Assembly: GCA_001724265.1 (NCBI GenBank)
Contig: MEDY01000022.1
Span: 62,001-126,000 of the forward strand
Direction: 5' to 3'
Origin: Rhizaria sp. SCN 62-66
Lineage: Eukaryota > Rhizaria, unplaced
DNA length: 64,000 bases
The notes under the pieces were generated by a model. It saw only the letters and a program-made list of their open reading frames with translations. It did not search any database and was not told the origin of the DNA. A program made the translations under genes and the position numbers. Below are positions 35,101-45,358 of the stretch, piece by piece. The stretch's first letter is position 1, and each line of letters opens with the position of its first letter.

Positions 35101-38093
35101 TAGATCGCGGTGTGCGGTGTCGCCGTCAGCTGGCTCGCCCGCGCGCCGTGCGTCGCGACGGCCTGCGAGAAGACCATCGCCAGGTCCACGGTGTCATGCG
35201 GCGCCGTATACGTGGAGTCAGAAAGAATGTAGATGTTGGCCGGGATGGCGACTGTGGCGGAGAAAAAGGTCAGTCGCGCGACGTCTAGCAGCTGATTTTG
35301 GTGCACAAATCCGTGCGTCGTCGGTGCAGTGTGGCGCTTGTTGGACTCTGCAGCGTTCTTGCCTGTGCTGTTATTGGCAATGCTTTGATCTTCTATCGGA
35401 CCCAGCAATGTGGGGCGGAATTGTGCGCTGGTGTACGTCACATCAGTGTCATCCTTCCTGTCATGAAGCTGTTCGCGTTCGATCTTGCCCTCCTCGGAGG
35501 CATCGCTGTCGCTGTCACTGTCGCTGCCATTGTTGTTGCCGGCATCCGTGAAGTCGGCGTCGTCGGAGTCGTCGGCGCAGTCGGCGATCTCCGGCAGCGC
35601 GATGACCTTGCTGCCGAGCGCGTGCACGTCGAAGATCCGCACCACGCTCAGCACGCGCGCGGCCACGGCGCGGTGCACGGTTGCGCGGAGCGCGTGGTGC
35701 CACTGGAAGTGGGCCGCCAGCAGCACCGGCAGCGACACAAGACCCGCGCCATGGGGCTTGTTCACCAGAGCGGCTTGGGTCACGGGAGATGACGATGAAG
35801 ACGACGCAATCGAACGAGTCAGTGGGAGACGGAGTGTCGTAGCGAATAGCAATTGCGCAGCGCGCAAGTGGCGCAGCCCCCCGCGTAGCGACCGTGGTCC
35901 GCTAGCATTAAACGCGGCGAATGACTGTGAACACGCGTTGTAATACGCAATCGCAGCGTTCATAGCGTCAGCAGCCGTCGCAGGAACAACTGGCACGAGG
36001 CACACATCGTTGCGCGCAACAATAGCGCCGTCGGCATTCACTGTCACCGTATCTGCCGCACCAGTCTGCGCATCACCACTCGCACGTGCACCCGCCCCCG
36101 CAGCAGGGGCAGCGGCGTTGGCAACCAAGGCCTCAGAGGCGGCGACTGTGAGTCTGACCGGCGGCAGCGAGCGCAGCACCGGGTCCGCGGCCACGTTGTC
36201 CACGGCGGGGCGCCACCACAGCGGCAGTCGCAGTTCAGCAGCAGCAGCAGCAGCAGGAGAGCAACTGTTGTTGCACTTCTCCTCCTCACTGTGATTCGCA
36301 TTAGCGATCACAGACTTAGCGTTGGTGTTGGCACCACCGGTCGCAGCAACGGCGGCGGCGACCTCTCTGGTCGCCGGCGCCACCGCGGCCGAGACAGAGG
36401 CCGACGCGAAGCGCAGCGCCACTTTGAGGGCTTCGACGCGCGCGCGCTCGGCGGCCACATGCGTGCGCAAAGCGGCCAGCGCGGCCTGACTTTGGAGCAT
36501 AACGACCTGACTTTGAGACAGTCGCGGACTCGCCACAGTTTTGTTAGCCTGCCTGTCCTCATTAGTTGCATCAACAGTCGTTTTAGCCGCTATCCTGGCC
36601 TTGAGGGCCGCAAGCGTGGCCTCCGCCGCGTCGGCCTTAGCCTTGATCGCAGCGGCACGGCGCCGCGTCTGTGCCAGCGCCACCGTCTCCGCGTCGGCCT
36701 GCGCCTGTGCGACGGCCGTGCGGGCAGACAGCTCGGCCAAAGAGCAGGCCCAGTCTGATAACACACTGGGCTTGACGAACACAGCGGGTTCCGGCGTCAC
36801 AGCCGGGTGCGCGGGATCGACATAGCCGATCGCCGCAGTCTGGGTTGTGGTCTTGGACGTATATGTGGCGGCCGCGGGCCCGCGACCAAAGAGCGAGGCA
36901 AAGCCGTCAGCGCCTGAGCTGATGTGGGCGAAGTTAAAGTATGGCTTAAAGGTCGACGGGTGCGGAAAGGGCGCAATCGCGTTGTTATAGATGGTGTTGC
37001 TGTTCAATTTGATGTTGAAGCTCATTCCATCAGTACGCGGCGTCAGGTCGGCAGCGCCATTGACGACGTTACTATTGTTGTGCGCGTTATTAAGGCCACC
37101 GGGAGCGAACGTATTGGCAAACGGTGCAAACGCCGAGTTGGGAGCTTGCACAAACCCACCAGTGGCGTGCGTTTGCTGCATAATAGGACTAAAGAACTCC
37201 GCATAGTTCATCTCGTGCGGCTTGAAGAAGTCCTCGTTGACGTGCGTCGGGGTCAAGACGGAGTACGACGATGACGGCGCCCGCTGCTGCTGTTGAGACA
37301 ACTGAATTTGTTCGTACTCGTGTTGCTGCTCGCTCTGCAGTTGCTGTGGCGAGGGCTGCGGTTGCTGTTGTTGCCGTGTGTTGTAGTTCGAGTTGGAGCT
37401 CGGGCTAGAGCTGGGTACGGCTGCCGTAGCACTGCTACGTGTGGTGGTGTAGTTGTCTGCATTTGATCTTGACGCAGGGCCACGAGCTGAGCCAGCATCA
37501 GACTGTCCAGAGGCAACAGCAGGAGTAGCAGCGTTCGAGTTGCTGTTGCTGCTTGCAGGGGGGCGTGCGGGTCCGGCAACAACAACAGCAGCTGCAGCGT
37601 TTGCCGCTGCAATACCTGCGATGTTTGCGTTGATTGCGGTCTGGTGAAACACGTCATGCGGCACTGGAGCCATCACTCCCGCCGTCGCGCCCTCAGTTGT
37701 CAGTGTGAGCGCAGCCAGCAGCGGCGAGTGCTGCGGCTGCACATCGACTGCAGCGTGTGTTGCTGTCGCGGTGTTGTAGTGATGTTGGTGTTGAGAAAGC
37801 GCGAAGACGACGGCAGGTGTGTCGTCCTCATACACGGAGGGGACGACGTCGACGGCAGGGGAGAAACCGTCGCTGTCGCTGGGGTTAACGGTGAGCGCGG
37901 GGAACACGCCCGCAGTCCGCCCCGGCACAGCGAGCCCTGAGACTCCCACTGGCGAAGGTGCTGTGGTGGCCGCAGTGTTGACTCCGCCACTGGCAGCACC
38001 GCTAGCGGCCGACGCTGCAGCGACGGCTGGCGACGATGGGGCAGGTTGGGACGCGGCAGGCAGGCCACTATGGCTAGGCCCAACAGGCTGCAT
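16896..38093 (-). CDS. Giant low-complexity protein, 7,065 codons, four in-frame TAG
   Basis: One reading frame runs from ATG at 38093 (MQPVGPSHSG) to TAA at 16896-16898. It has no TAA or TGA inside, but TAG at codons 1961, 4334, 5183 and 6552. Read with a standard code this would be five same-frame ORFs of 1960, 2363, 830, 1343 and 447 residues with no room for promoters between them, so I annotate one gene. There is no intron, unlike many neighbours. The protein is Ala/Ser/Thr/Gly/Asn-rich with Gln tracts, broken by short ordered islands: an Ala-rich coiled coil at about 457-565, an ankyrin-like element (GATPLHRAVHGHL) near 1131, a Cys/His-rich patch (CEKCVNKHRHH) in the second segment, and a stretch (SNARIMPGTRCSDRG) that weakly recalls a SAC phosphatase motif, although the catalytic CX5R motif was not found. 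The last about 500 residues are Gln/Tyr/His-rich and prion-like. No family recognised; function unknown. Confidence 0.75.
17071..17117 (-). repeat. Trinucleotide repeat encoding polyglutamine
   Basis: A (TTG)n run on the plus strand, read as CAA on the minus strand, gives about 16 Gln in a row near the C-terminus of the giant protein. It uses CAA throughout, while most other Gln tracts in the window mix CAG and CAA. Confidence 0.95.
18438..18440 (-). other. In-frame TAG, probably sense codon
   Basis: Codon 6552 of the giant gene, in the context GHNQ-TAG-YSDPNYYG. The frame stays open to TAA at 16896. Confidence 0.75.
22545..22547 (-). other. In-frame TAG, probably sense codon
   Basis: Codon 5183 of the giant gene. 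It sits inside a Gln run: TLQQ-TAG-QQHTLAL, with CAG codons directly on both sides. Confidence 0.8.
25092..25094 (-). other. In-frame TAG, probably sense codon
   Basis: Codon 4334 of the giant gene, in the context LQQQSS-TAG-RQHANNSNK. Confidence 0.75.
32211..32213 (-). other. In-frame TAG, probably sense codon
   Basis: Codon 1961 of the giant gene, in the context QRQQH-TAG-QQQHQQL. It is followed directly by CAG CAG CAA. Confidence 0.8.
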
Positions 38094-39140
38094 ATGATTT
38101 AAAGCGGTGGGAGCAAGCCCGAAGGCTGCTGTACGCTGTAAAGGGTGAAGTGACTGGGGTCGGTCTCGGTGGGAACGCTCTCAAGAGACTCCAGCAAAGG
38201 CGATTACAAACCTATAACAACCACAAATAAAAACAAAACAATAAACTTCAGCAACAAAGTAAATACACAAACGTGATAAGCTTGGTTTTTTGCATACACT
38301 TGAAATATTCAAAGAGCTTGGCAGCAAAGACAGCAAGTGGGAGTGTAGGCCAAAGTTGAGTCTGAATCTATCATCTTTCCTGTATGATAGTGAGACCTCT
38401 GAGTAGTTTTAAGCAATGGTGCAAATACATCGAGCCCGTATTAGTCGTGTATATGTGATATCAAGTTATTGCCCGAGATTACGGATCCTGCGTCGTACAA
38501 CTCGTGATGTTTTGAGTCACACACACGACCAATCCGATCTTGTGGTGTCGCTGTCTCATCCTGGCTGAAGTAATCCTTTTAGTCGTCATCGCCGTGTCAA
38601 CGACGGCGCGCGCCCACCGCCAGCCTGCCGACTGAGCTGGCGCGAAGGGCCCCAAGACAACCTTACCTCTAGCGGGGCATCCTTGCACTCATTCTCTGCA
38701 CGAGGCAGCTTATGGTTTTGTCTTTAATTGACGTGCAAATTTTAAATGCACCTGTTAGATTCTCTTTCAATTGATTTCTTGGTAAAAATTGCTGGTTGGA
38801 GCGCACTAAATGACTTCTTGTGGTGAGGGGCTCAAGGAGAAGCAATTTCCCCCCTCACCTTCATATCAAGCCCGTCTTGTGTCATCCAAGAGCTCGATAT
38901 GGTCTCATGGCGATTTTCGCAACTAATACCCGCTTGCATATATTGCGTTATTAGCTCACGTGCCGCGTTCATCCCGCGTTGAGGCATGTACGTTCGCTTT
39001 CCTCTCTTTTCGCTCATAACAAACCCACGCTCCTTCCGTACTGTTCTCTTTCTTAACTGCACCTGTTCCGCGTTAATCAAGGCGCTTGTCGCATCAAGTA
39101 ACAGAAAAGGAGTGTATTCGCTTTTCTTTCTGTTTCGAAC
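38094..39140. other. Divergent intergenic region
   Basis: The 1.05-kb gap between the starts of the giant gene and the NADPH oxidase gene. It is AT-rich, with a short GC-rich island around 38590-38660. It should hold both promoters. Small open frames on the minus strand (38479-38688, 38832-39080) are not protein-like. No RNA gene seen. Confidence 0.55.
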
Positions 39141-42100
39141 ATGTCGGCCCCCAAGGAGCGCGCTCGTGTCGAGGTACGTCTATCCCCTCCCAGAACTACT
39201 CACACGTGCGTTATTCCACTCCATCCCGCTCTTATACGCTCATCCCACTGCTCTAAATCAATTGATTCGTATGCATCGCCTCTTCTTGTTGTTGTATTTT
39301 CGTTATCACAGTACGACTACTCGCCGCAGTACCCTAACAGCGATGAGCTGACCCTCAAGGTAGGTGACATCGTCGAGATCGTCTCCCGCGAGAACGAAAC
39401 CGACGGGTGGGTCACCGGCTCCATTAACGGCCGCCTCGGTGTCTTCCCGGGCAACTACGTTAAGACGCTCCCGCCCGCGGGCGCCGCGCCGCCGCCGCCG
39501 CCGCCGATGCCGAAGCAGGCTGTGGTATCTGCGCTGCCCGTGGTCTCCTCGGAGAACGTCAAGATCACGCTCGGGGGCGCCTCGCCGCCGCCGCCGCCGC
39601 CCTTCCAGCAGCAGCAGTCGCCGAAGTCGCCCGTGGGCTCGACTGCGCAGGGTATCCCGATGTCGTCCAGTACCAGCAGCGGACTCTCAGTCTCGTCCTC
39701 GACCAACGCGGCCTCGCCCGTCGGCTCCAACGTCCGCCTCGGCGGCAACGACAACGTGCGCCGCCGCCAGACGCTCATTGGGCTCTACGCCCACTACTCG
39801 GCCATGATGTCCGGCTCCTTCTACTGCCTTACGGGCCTCGGGCTGCTGCTCTGGGGCGCCTGGGGCTTTTCCCCCTCGCCCATCTACGACGACCACGCCT
39901 CGCCCCCCGCGTTCGACATCCTCGACGCGTGCGTCGGCTTCTTCGCCTTCTTCTGCGGCTTCGGCATCCTGCTCTACGAGATCCGCTACGGCAAGGCGCG
40001 CGGCGGCGTCTCCCGTGTGCCCTGGCGCGGCATCCTCTACGTGCTCGCCGGCGTGCCCGGCTGTTTCGCGCTGCCCACCGCGATCGGCGCAGGTACGCTT
40101 TTCGTCTCGGCTATTCCTAACTTCTACTCGTCCTACCTCGGCGAGTTCTACCGCCCGCCGCTGCCGCCGCGCAAGCCGGCGGCGGGCAAGGCCGGTGAGG
40201 ACGTCATGGAGGGCTTCTCGCGCGGCTCGCGCTGCCTGGCGCTCTTCGGCGGCCGCAACCCCGACAAGCAGGTGAGCCGCATCGTGTTCTTGGTTGCCTA
40301 CATCGCGGCCAACGTTATCGTCGGTGCCTTCAACGCCAAGAACGCCTATGACGCGATCCAGACCATCAAGGACTTTAACGACGACAACCAGCGCAACCCG
40401 AAAATCCCCCCCGTGGCCGACAAGCAGTACATGACCTACTGGGTCTGCGTGGCCAAGTTCTTCGGCGGCATGATGAACCTCAACTACTCGATCATCCTCA
40501 TCCCCGTCGCGCACAGCGTCATCCGCTGGTTCGTCGACAACTCGCGCACGCGCACGTGGTATTCGTACATCATCCGCGGCATCCTCTGGTTCTTCCCCGT
40601 CGATGACGCCATCAAGCTCCACAAGCTCATCGCCTGGACGGCCTTCGCCGCCGCGATTGGCCACACCGTCGCGCACCTCTTCAACTACGTGCAGAAGTCG
40701 CAGCTGGTGTGGGACACCTTCGGCCCGGGCATCTGGGTCACGGGCATCCTGCTCGTGCTCATCATCTTCACTGTCTACCCGGCCACGCACGTCAACGTCA
40801 AGCGCGGGCACTTCGAGATCTTCTGGATTACGCACATGCTCTACGTGCCGCTCTTCGTGCTCACGCTCATCCACGGCAAGAACATGATCGGCCCCAACTA
40901 CTGGAAGTTCTTCATCGGTCCCGGCGTCATCTACCTCGGCGAGCGCATCTACCGTGAGGTTGCCACCCGCAAGCCCGTCAACGTCATCTCGGCCACGTTC
41001 ATGTCCAACTCCGTGCTCTCCCTCGTCGTCGCCAAGTCCGGCGCGCTGGCCAAGTACACCGAGGGCCAGTACGCCTACATCTGCTGCCCCGCCATCTCGG
41101 GCCTTCAGTGGCACCCCTTCACCATCTCCTCCGCGCCCCAGGAGGACTGCGTCTCTTTCCACATCCGCGTTCAGGTACGAGTTTCAGAACGACATACTCA
41201 GAATTCCCTGTGTGACTATATTTTAATTGTGTTTGTATCTCTCGATATCTACTTTTGATTTCTCAAAGCGACAGTATGTCCTTCATATCTTTTTTTATTG
41301 TAAAATCTGACTCATTTTAGGACCGTGGCTCGTGGACGTTCAAGCTGCGTGAGTTCTTCCGCGTGCTCGGCGCCGGCACCAACAAGGCGTGCCTGAAGCT
41401 GGCCCACCTGGAGGACGGCCGCGCCGTGCCGGGCCTTATCGACGGCCCCAACGGTCTGCCCCTGTTGCGCATCCACGGCCCCTACGCGGCGCCCACGCAG
41501 CACTTTTGCGAGTACAACGAAGTCATGGTCTGCGCCTCAGGCATCGGCGTGACGCCGCTCGCGTCGGCGCTTAAGTCGATCGCGCACTTTCGCTGGCGCT
41601 TCTCGCTTGACCGCGCGTTCCCGGACTCGGCCACGTTCATTTGGGTCGTCGCCCACAAGGAGATCCCCTCGTTCCGCTGGCTTGTCCGCACCATCAAGGA
41701 GGCCGAGGACGCCGTGCTGAACCTCCAGTCCAAGGCGTCCAAGGAGAACAACAACCGGCGCATTAAGTTCCGCATCTTCATCACCTCGCACAGCAAGACC
41801 GAGACAGAGCGCTATCTGCGCCTCAAGGAGGAGGAGCGCAACGCTGAGGACGCCGGACTTTGGGGCATGCCCTACGCCAGCAACGACACCGTGTCCAAGC
41901 TCTCGGTCAACTTCACCGAGCAGCAGCTGTATGACGCGCTGATGAGCCCCAAGGAGGGCACGCAGACGTTCGGCAACGTGCTTATCACGCTCGGCCGCCC
42001 TAAGTGGGACGAGATCTTTGGTGCCGTCCAGGACACCACCGCCGAGAAGGACGTCGGCGTCACCTTCTGCGGCAACCCGCTCATCGGCTCCGACATCAAG

Positions 42101-42172
42101 AACGCCTGCCTCAAGTTCTCCCACAAGGACAACGGCAAGATCAAGTGGCACCTCCACAAGGAGGTCTTCTAA
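39141..42172 (+). CDS. NOX: NADPH oxidase with fused SH3 and p22phox-like domains
   Basis: Three exons, 39141-39173, 39312-41174 and 41321-42172, all phase 0, give 915 residues; stop TAA. Order: SH3 domain (about 12-65, ELTLKVGDIVEIV ... GRLGVFPGNYVKTL); two polyproline stretches (PPPPPP) and a Ser-rich linker; a membrane module at about 170-300 resembling p22phox/CYBA (LLYEIRYGKARGG, then RGILYVLAGVPGCFALPTAI); a proline motif RPPLPPRKP at about 292; then the gp91phox-type core. The core has the heme histidines (LHKLIAW, GHTVAHLFNY; ITHMLYV, TLIHG), FAD motif HPFTISSAP (about 612), NADPH motif GIGVTPLASALKS (about 706) and a C-terminal Phe. The enzyme moves electrons from NADPH through FAD and two hemes across the membrane to O2, making superoxide. 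No EF-hands are seen, so NOX5/Rboh-type Ca2+ control is unlikely. The oxidase call is certain; the p22phox call rests on reading by eye. Confidence 0.92.
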
Positions 42173-42810
42173 GGCGTTCTCTTTTACTCTTTTAGAGCTA
42201 GTGGAGAACAGTCTCTCGAGTACAAGTAACTTAAGCTTTCTTTTGCGTCAAACACGGATTAACCTCATTATTTGACAATGAACTCGGTCTGCCTGACTGC
42301 ATCTGTGCGTCATTCATATTCATGAGGCTGATGCCGCAAGACGCGTAAGGCTTTTATCTCTTACTGTTTTTTTTTATTTTCCTTCTTCACGTTTGTTTTG
42401 TATACTTTGTTGTTTTTGCTGTTAATCTTTTCGGGTTGATTTTGCTTTTTATTCCTTCACTATCCATATCTCCTTTTCACTTTTACAACAAGCGATTGGT
42501 ATGCATTTCGTCATACAATCAGCCCCACTGTTGTGGCTGATGTGCGTTTTGTGTGGATGAATCGATTACCAACTCATCACAAGTTTTCCTTTTACTCATA
42601 CTACTCGTTGTTTGATAAAGAATACTAATATAATATAACCATACAAATATTCAGTATTAGACAATAACATCTCCGAACACTTCTTCTTTAAGTTGACCGA
42701 CTGACGCTTTTTCAAGTTGTTGTTGCTTTTAGTCACGTAACTTGAATCCTTCTGCAAGCGCACTTACCGTCGTGAAAGCGAGGTAATATCAGGCGGACTA
42801 TCAAGAGAAT
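42173..42810. other. Intergenic region
   Basis: AT-rich and T-rich gap between the oxidase 3' end and the promoter of the Tyr/Gly-rich gene. No gene seen. Confidence 0.6.
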
Positions 42811-44490
42811 ATGACTCTCTTGCTCGTGTGCCTCATGCTCCTGCAGATTGTGAATGCTAGCAGCTTGTTTAATTCTTTGCAATTCAGCAATTCACAACAG
42901 CAGCAGCCGCAGCTTCAAGAACACTTCTTTGATCGACGCGCCACGTTTCAAAACATCAACCCATCGCAGCATCAGCAGCAAATCGCCCTTGCATAGCAGT
43001 CTCCGCAGCAACGACAGCAGCTGCTGGACCAACAACTGCAGCAGCAGCAGGCACAACAGCAAGCGTCAAAAGAGATTCATCAGAACCCTCAGGGCCCCAT
43101 GCCGAGGCTGCGGCCGGATACAACCTCTGGACTCGATCTCTGTTATGCGTTAGTTGATACAAGCTACAGCGCACCGCCGGTGCTTGAAATAGCCGGACGT
43201 GGGCCATCGGTGTACACAGCTCCCAGCTACGGTGGCTACGGCGGCTCCAATGGCGGCAACGGGCTGGTGAGTAGAGGCGGCAGTTTGCAAGGACAGATTC
43301 CGGTGCAACAAATGCCGCAACAGCCAATTCAGCAAAGTCTGCGGCTTGGTATACCGTTTTCATTTGAATATAGTGGATACAAGCCGCTATCTCCACTATC
43401 AAGCGTGTCCAACGATATTTTAACTCGAATCAACTTGCTATCGTCGAGCGAACTGTCACAAACGCACACGTTCGTGACTCAGCAACAGCCGTATCAATCA
43501 TATCCTCTGCAGCAACAACAGCCCTATTACCAGCCTGCTCCGACTTACCCTGTTAAACAGCCGTCGTATCAAAAACCGGCGCCGCCTGCAGTCACCGCGA
43601 TCTCTGGTTACCGAGGCACGTACAACAACTACGGCCCTCCCATCCAGTACTACCACGGCGACGGATATGGCTACGCTGATGCAACGTATGAGTTCTCGTA
43701 TCTACCAAAGTACGACTATTACCAGCCGCCGACTTACACACCGCCGCCGCAACCCACTTACTCTCAGCCGCAGTCGGCATACGGAAGCAACGGCGGGTAC
43801 AGTAGCGGAAGCTACAACAGCGGCGTCCCGCAGTCCGGAGCGCAGCCCATCATCGCCGAGGCGAGCGACGTCGCCGACGTGTACTGGGCGCAGGAGCGGC
43901 TGCACCAGCTGGACCGGCAGCGCGTTGTAAATGATGCCGCGGGCGTGGGACAGGGGCTGCCGCAGACGCGCCTGATGGGGCAGGGCATCGGGGTGCGGCG
44001 CTTTTCGCTTGACACACCAGCGCCAGCAACTCATCCCCAGCTTTTTTTGTCCGGACACGGCACGAACACGCTTGCGGTGTCATATGGCGGCGCTCCAGCG
44101 ATGTCCTACGGCAAGGGTCTCTCTTCGTCCAAGGGAATGCAATCCTCTCAGCAAATGCAGCAGCTGCAGGGTAGCACGTACATCGGGGACAAGCCAAGCA
44201 CGTACACTGGCAGTAGCAACACAGGGATGCACTATGGCTACAACAACGCATACAGCGGCGCAAATAGCAACTACAATGGTTACAGTGGTTCCAATAGCTA
44301 CAGCGGCGGCTATAATACGCCACAGTACACGACAGTCCGACCCATCGAAGAGTTCCGAATCCCGTTCAACACCGGCGGGGTAATGGTGGGACGCAACGGG
44401 CTCGGTGGCAGGGATGCGGGCGGCAGCAACAACTGGGGCATCAGGTCAGAGTTCAACGACGGCAACTCGTGGGGGTGGGGAATCAACTGA
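42811..44490 (+). CDS. Secreted Gln/Tyr/Gly-rich protein with an in-frame TAG
   Basis: One exon of 560 codons, stop TGA. It starts with a clear signal peptide, MTLLLVCLMLLQIVNA. A Gln-rich stretch follows and contains TAG at 42994 (codon 62, IALA-TAG-QSPQQRQQLL), then more Gln. The rest is Tyr/Gly/Ser/Pro-rich with repeats of the YNGYSG, YGGYGG and QPSYQKP kind. One less biased segment (LDLCYALVDTSYSAPP) lies near 110. If TAG stopped translation, the remaining ORF would begin at 43099 with no signal peptide, which argues for readthrough. The composition resembles extracellular matrix, cell-wall or adhesive proteins. No family recognised. Confidence 0.75.
42994..42996 (+). other. In-frame TAG, probably sense codon
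   Basis: Codon 62 of the secreted Tyr/Gly-rich gene, followed directly by CAG and lying in a Gln-rich stretch. Confidence 0.75.
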
Positions 44491-44953
44491 GTCATCGTGA
44501 AGATATCACCATTGATCGTATCTCATAGAAAGCGATCCAGGTATGATATCTAGATTGTTGAATGCATTGTACGTATGCAATAATGTGTGAGTGTGTATTT
44601 TGTGAACATCACAAGGAATAGGAGGCCTTTTTTGTTGTTGCTTAGAGCAACTTGTGACTGCAATGACGAGAGTTCACGAATAAATTATGTGTGTTTGAAG
44701 ACAGAAACAAGACTGAATATTGATTAGCATGCATTTCTACATATATGCATCCTACTGCTCACTAGAACTGTTAGTTACGATGTGTTGTACTGGATGACTC
44801 GTCGAAAAACTACGAAAGCAGCGAGCTCACTCTCACAAAGCTAAAACAAGGCACAGATCGCACAACACCGCCAATCACCGAAATATCACAACATCGGGGT
44901 GATGATGTACACTGCTTCGACTGCTTTGTGATGTCTCATCGACAAGTGTAGTC
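44491..44953. other. Convergent intergenic region
   Basis: Shared 3' region of the secreted Tyr/Gly-rich gene and SDHAF1. It contains one AATAAA on the plus strand. A GTGATGATG near 44899 recalled a C/D snoRNA box C, but no matching box D was found. Confidence 0.5.
44679..44684 (+). terminator. Possible polyadenylation signal AATAAA
   Basis: AATAAA 189 bases after the stop of the secreted Tyr/Gly-rich gene. Position is plausible; no cleavage site can be shown. Confidence 0.35.
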
Positions 44954-45358
44954 TTAGTGACAGCCGCGGACCTGGGAGCTCTTGATGAGGTCAAGGTTTT
45001 TCTCCGCTTTGCGCACAAGGAACTCGACCTTGAGGATCTGCTTGCGGGGCACGTCCTTGTTCATGCGGAACTCCTCTGTGAGAAAGCCATGTAAAACGCA
45101 GAAAGCAGAAATTGAGAGTGAAAGGACGTGAGCGGATGTCTCGGCGAGTGTGGGTTAAAACGAGGAGGTTATCGGCTAGACGCGGGAGTGTACAGAGACA
45201 GTAGGAGGCAAGTTGAGCGTACCCTTAACGGCGGAGGTGATAGAAGGATCCTTGCCTTTAGCACAGCGCAGCATCTGGCGATAGAGCGAGAGGATGTGCA
45301 CCTGTGCGGGGCTCTTGGCGGACGCCAGCGCGGTCGTGGTCTTGAGCAGGGACGACAT
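44954..45358 (-). CDS. SDHAF1: SDHAF1-like succinate dehydrogenase assembly factor (LYR)
   Basis: Two exons, 45358-45223 and 45075-44954, give 85 residues; stop TAA. The intron starts GTACGC and ends CACAG. SDHAF1 is a mitochondrial LYR-motif protein that helps load Fe-S clusters into the SDHB subunit of complex II. The LYR motif is in VHILSLYRQMLRCAKGK, matching VLSLYRDLLRAGRGK of the animal protein. The second exon carries EEFRMNKDVPRKQILKVEFL, matching the EFR...LPR...VLRIEYL region that follows in SDHAF1. Length fits the family. The start is ATG 45358 (MSSLLKTT); the frame also stays open further upstream, but MSSLL suits the size. Confidence 0.88.

Noticed and set aside
16896-38093. Five tandem genes in place of one giant gene
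   Set aside because: The segments share one frame, have 10-66 codons between each TAG and the next Met, and show no AT-rich gap, unlike every other gene boundary in the window.
16896-38093. Programmed stop-codon readthrough at the TAGs
   Set aside because: Four sites in one gene plus two in other genes, no shared downstream readthrough motif seen, and no gene ending in TAG fit reassignment better. Not fully excluded.
39687-41162. Minus-strand open frame of 491 codons
   Set aside because: Antisense to the NADPH oxidase exon, whose coding sense is certain from its domains.
8737-44490. UAG read as leucine
   Set aside because: Possible, since a rhizarian does this, but five of six sites lie directly beside or within two codons of Gln codons and only the site at 8890 is neutral. 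Kept as the main alternative.
44891-44960. C/D-box snoRNA near 44899
   Set aside because: A box C-like GTGATGA is present, but no box D or terminal stem was found.
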